Positions 6,201 to 6,609 of a DNA stretch of 6,609 nucleotides are shown here, piece by piece. The notes under the pieces were generated by a model. That model made no database searches, was not told where the DNA came from, and saw only the letters and a program-made list of their open reading frames with translations. Origin of the DNA: an uncultured Veillonella sp. (GTDB lineage: Bacteria; Bacillota; Negativicutes; Veillonellales; Veillonellaceae); contig CABQQJ010000047.1 in the NCBI GenBank assembly GCA_902466275.1, positions 1-6,609 of the forward strand, written 5' to 3'. The position numbers were made by a program, and so were the translations under genes. Each line of letters begins with the position of its first letter. The stretch's first letter is position 1.

Positions 6201-6609
6201 ATGATGCATGGTTTGCGCGAATTATGGGGCAAAATTCAATATAATATTAAGCGTGTAATGGATTCTGACCCAGCTGCCACAAGTGTATGGATGGTTATAT
6301 GGACATATCCGCATATTACGGCTTTGTTCTGGCATTTCTTTGCCCACCGTTTATATAAAGCGGGGTGGCCAATCTTGGCTCGTCGTGTGGCTCTCCATTC
6401 TCGTCATGTAACGGGCATTGAAATCCATCCAGGTGCGACGATTGGTCGCGGCCTCTTTATCGATCACGGTATGGGGGTTGTTATTGGTGAAACGGCTATT
6501 GTAGGCGATAATGTAACCTTGTTCCATCAAGTAACACTAGGTGGGATGTCTTCTAAAAAGGTAAAGCGTCATCCGACTATTGAAGATGATGTACTCATCG
6601 GTACGGGTA
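6201..6609 (+). CDS. cysE: Serine O-acetyltransferase, 3' end cut by the window edge
   Basis: CysE transfers acetyl from acetyl-CoA to serine, giving O-acetylserine, the substrate of the neighbouring CysK; the two enzymes often bind each other through the CysE C-terminus, which lies outside the window. The frame is open for 136 codons to the last base. It starts MMHGLRELWG with GGAG (6192-6195) five bases before the first ATG; the second ATG at 6204 is equally possible. Residues ~72-136 form the left-handed beta-helix of hexapeptide repeats: TGIEIHPGATIGRG, then FIDHGMGVVIGETAIVGDNV and VTLGGMSSKKVKRHPTI. H89 in IDHG is the catalytic histidine position, and E74 sits where many CysE proteins have aspartate. 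GGMSS replaces the common GGTGK of the loop near the CoA site. The short N-terminal part resembles the compact Firmicute form of the enzyme. Confidence 0.93.
   Translation, partial: MMHGLRELWGKIQYNIKRVMDSDPAATSVWMVIWTYPHITALFWHFFAHRLYKAGWPILARRVALHSRHVTGIEIHPGATIGRGLFIDHGMGVVIGETAIVGDNVTLFHQVTLGGMSSKKVKRHPTIEDDVLIGTG

Overview
The window looks like chromosomal DNA from an AT-rich diderm Firmicute, most likely a Negativicute close to Veillonella. This is inference, not a database match. The grounds are an AsmA/TamB-like envelope protein in a low-GC genome with strong Gram-positive-style Shine-Dalgarno sites (GGAGG, GAGG), a secreted protein with a copper-amine-oxidase-N-like domain, a short B. 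subtilis-type QueF, and a cysK-cysE pair.

Layout. Bases 1-1583 (+) hold an AsmA/TamB-like protein that lacks at most a few N-terminal codons; its start codon may straddle the left edge. It converges on a minus-strand gene (1751-2482) for a signal-peptide protein with a copper-amine-oxidase N-terminal-like domain. A long hairpin at 1668-1706 lies between them and can terminate both. Bases 2483-3400 are the least ordinary part. They hold a very strong 63-base palindrome (2661-2723) whose right arm contains the ribosome site and start codon of the next gene. That gene is a broken 115-codon reading frame (2722-3067), followed 18 bases later by an intact 64-residue protein with two membrane segments (3086-3280) and a strong terminator (3325-3393).

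Bases 3491-4913 hold queF (the last step of preQ1 synthesis, for queuosine in tRNA) and an unrecognised multi-pass membrane protein whose start lies one base past the queF stop. Bases 4968-6609 form the cysteine synthesis region: a candidate promoter, a leader ending in a terminator hairpin only 26 bases before cysK, cysK itself, a 158-base spacer with AT-rich palindromes, and the first 136 codons of cysE, which runs off the right edge.

How the genes work together. CysE makes O-acetylserine from serine and acetyl-CoA, and CysK turns it into cysteine with sulfide. QueF is independent of that pathway. The broken gene plus small membrane protein form a compact island with its own hairpin and terminator. 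They could be the remains of a small secreted or toxin-like protein and its membrane partner, but the sequence alone does not prove this.
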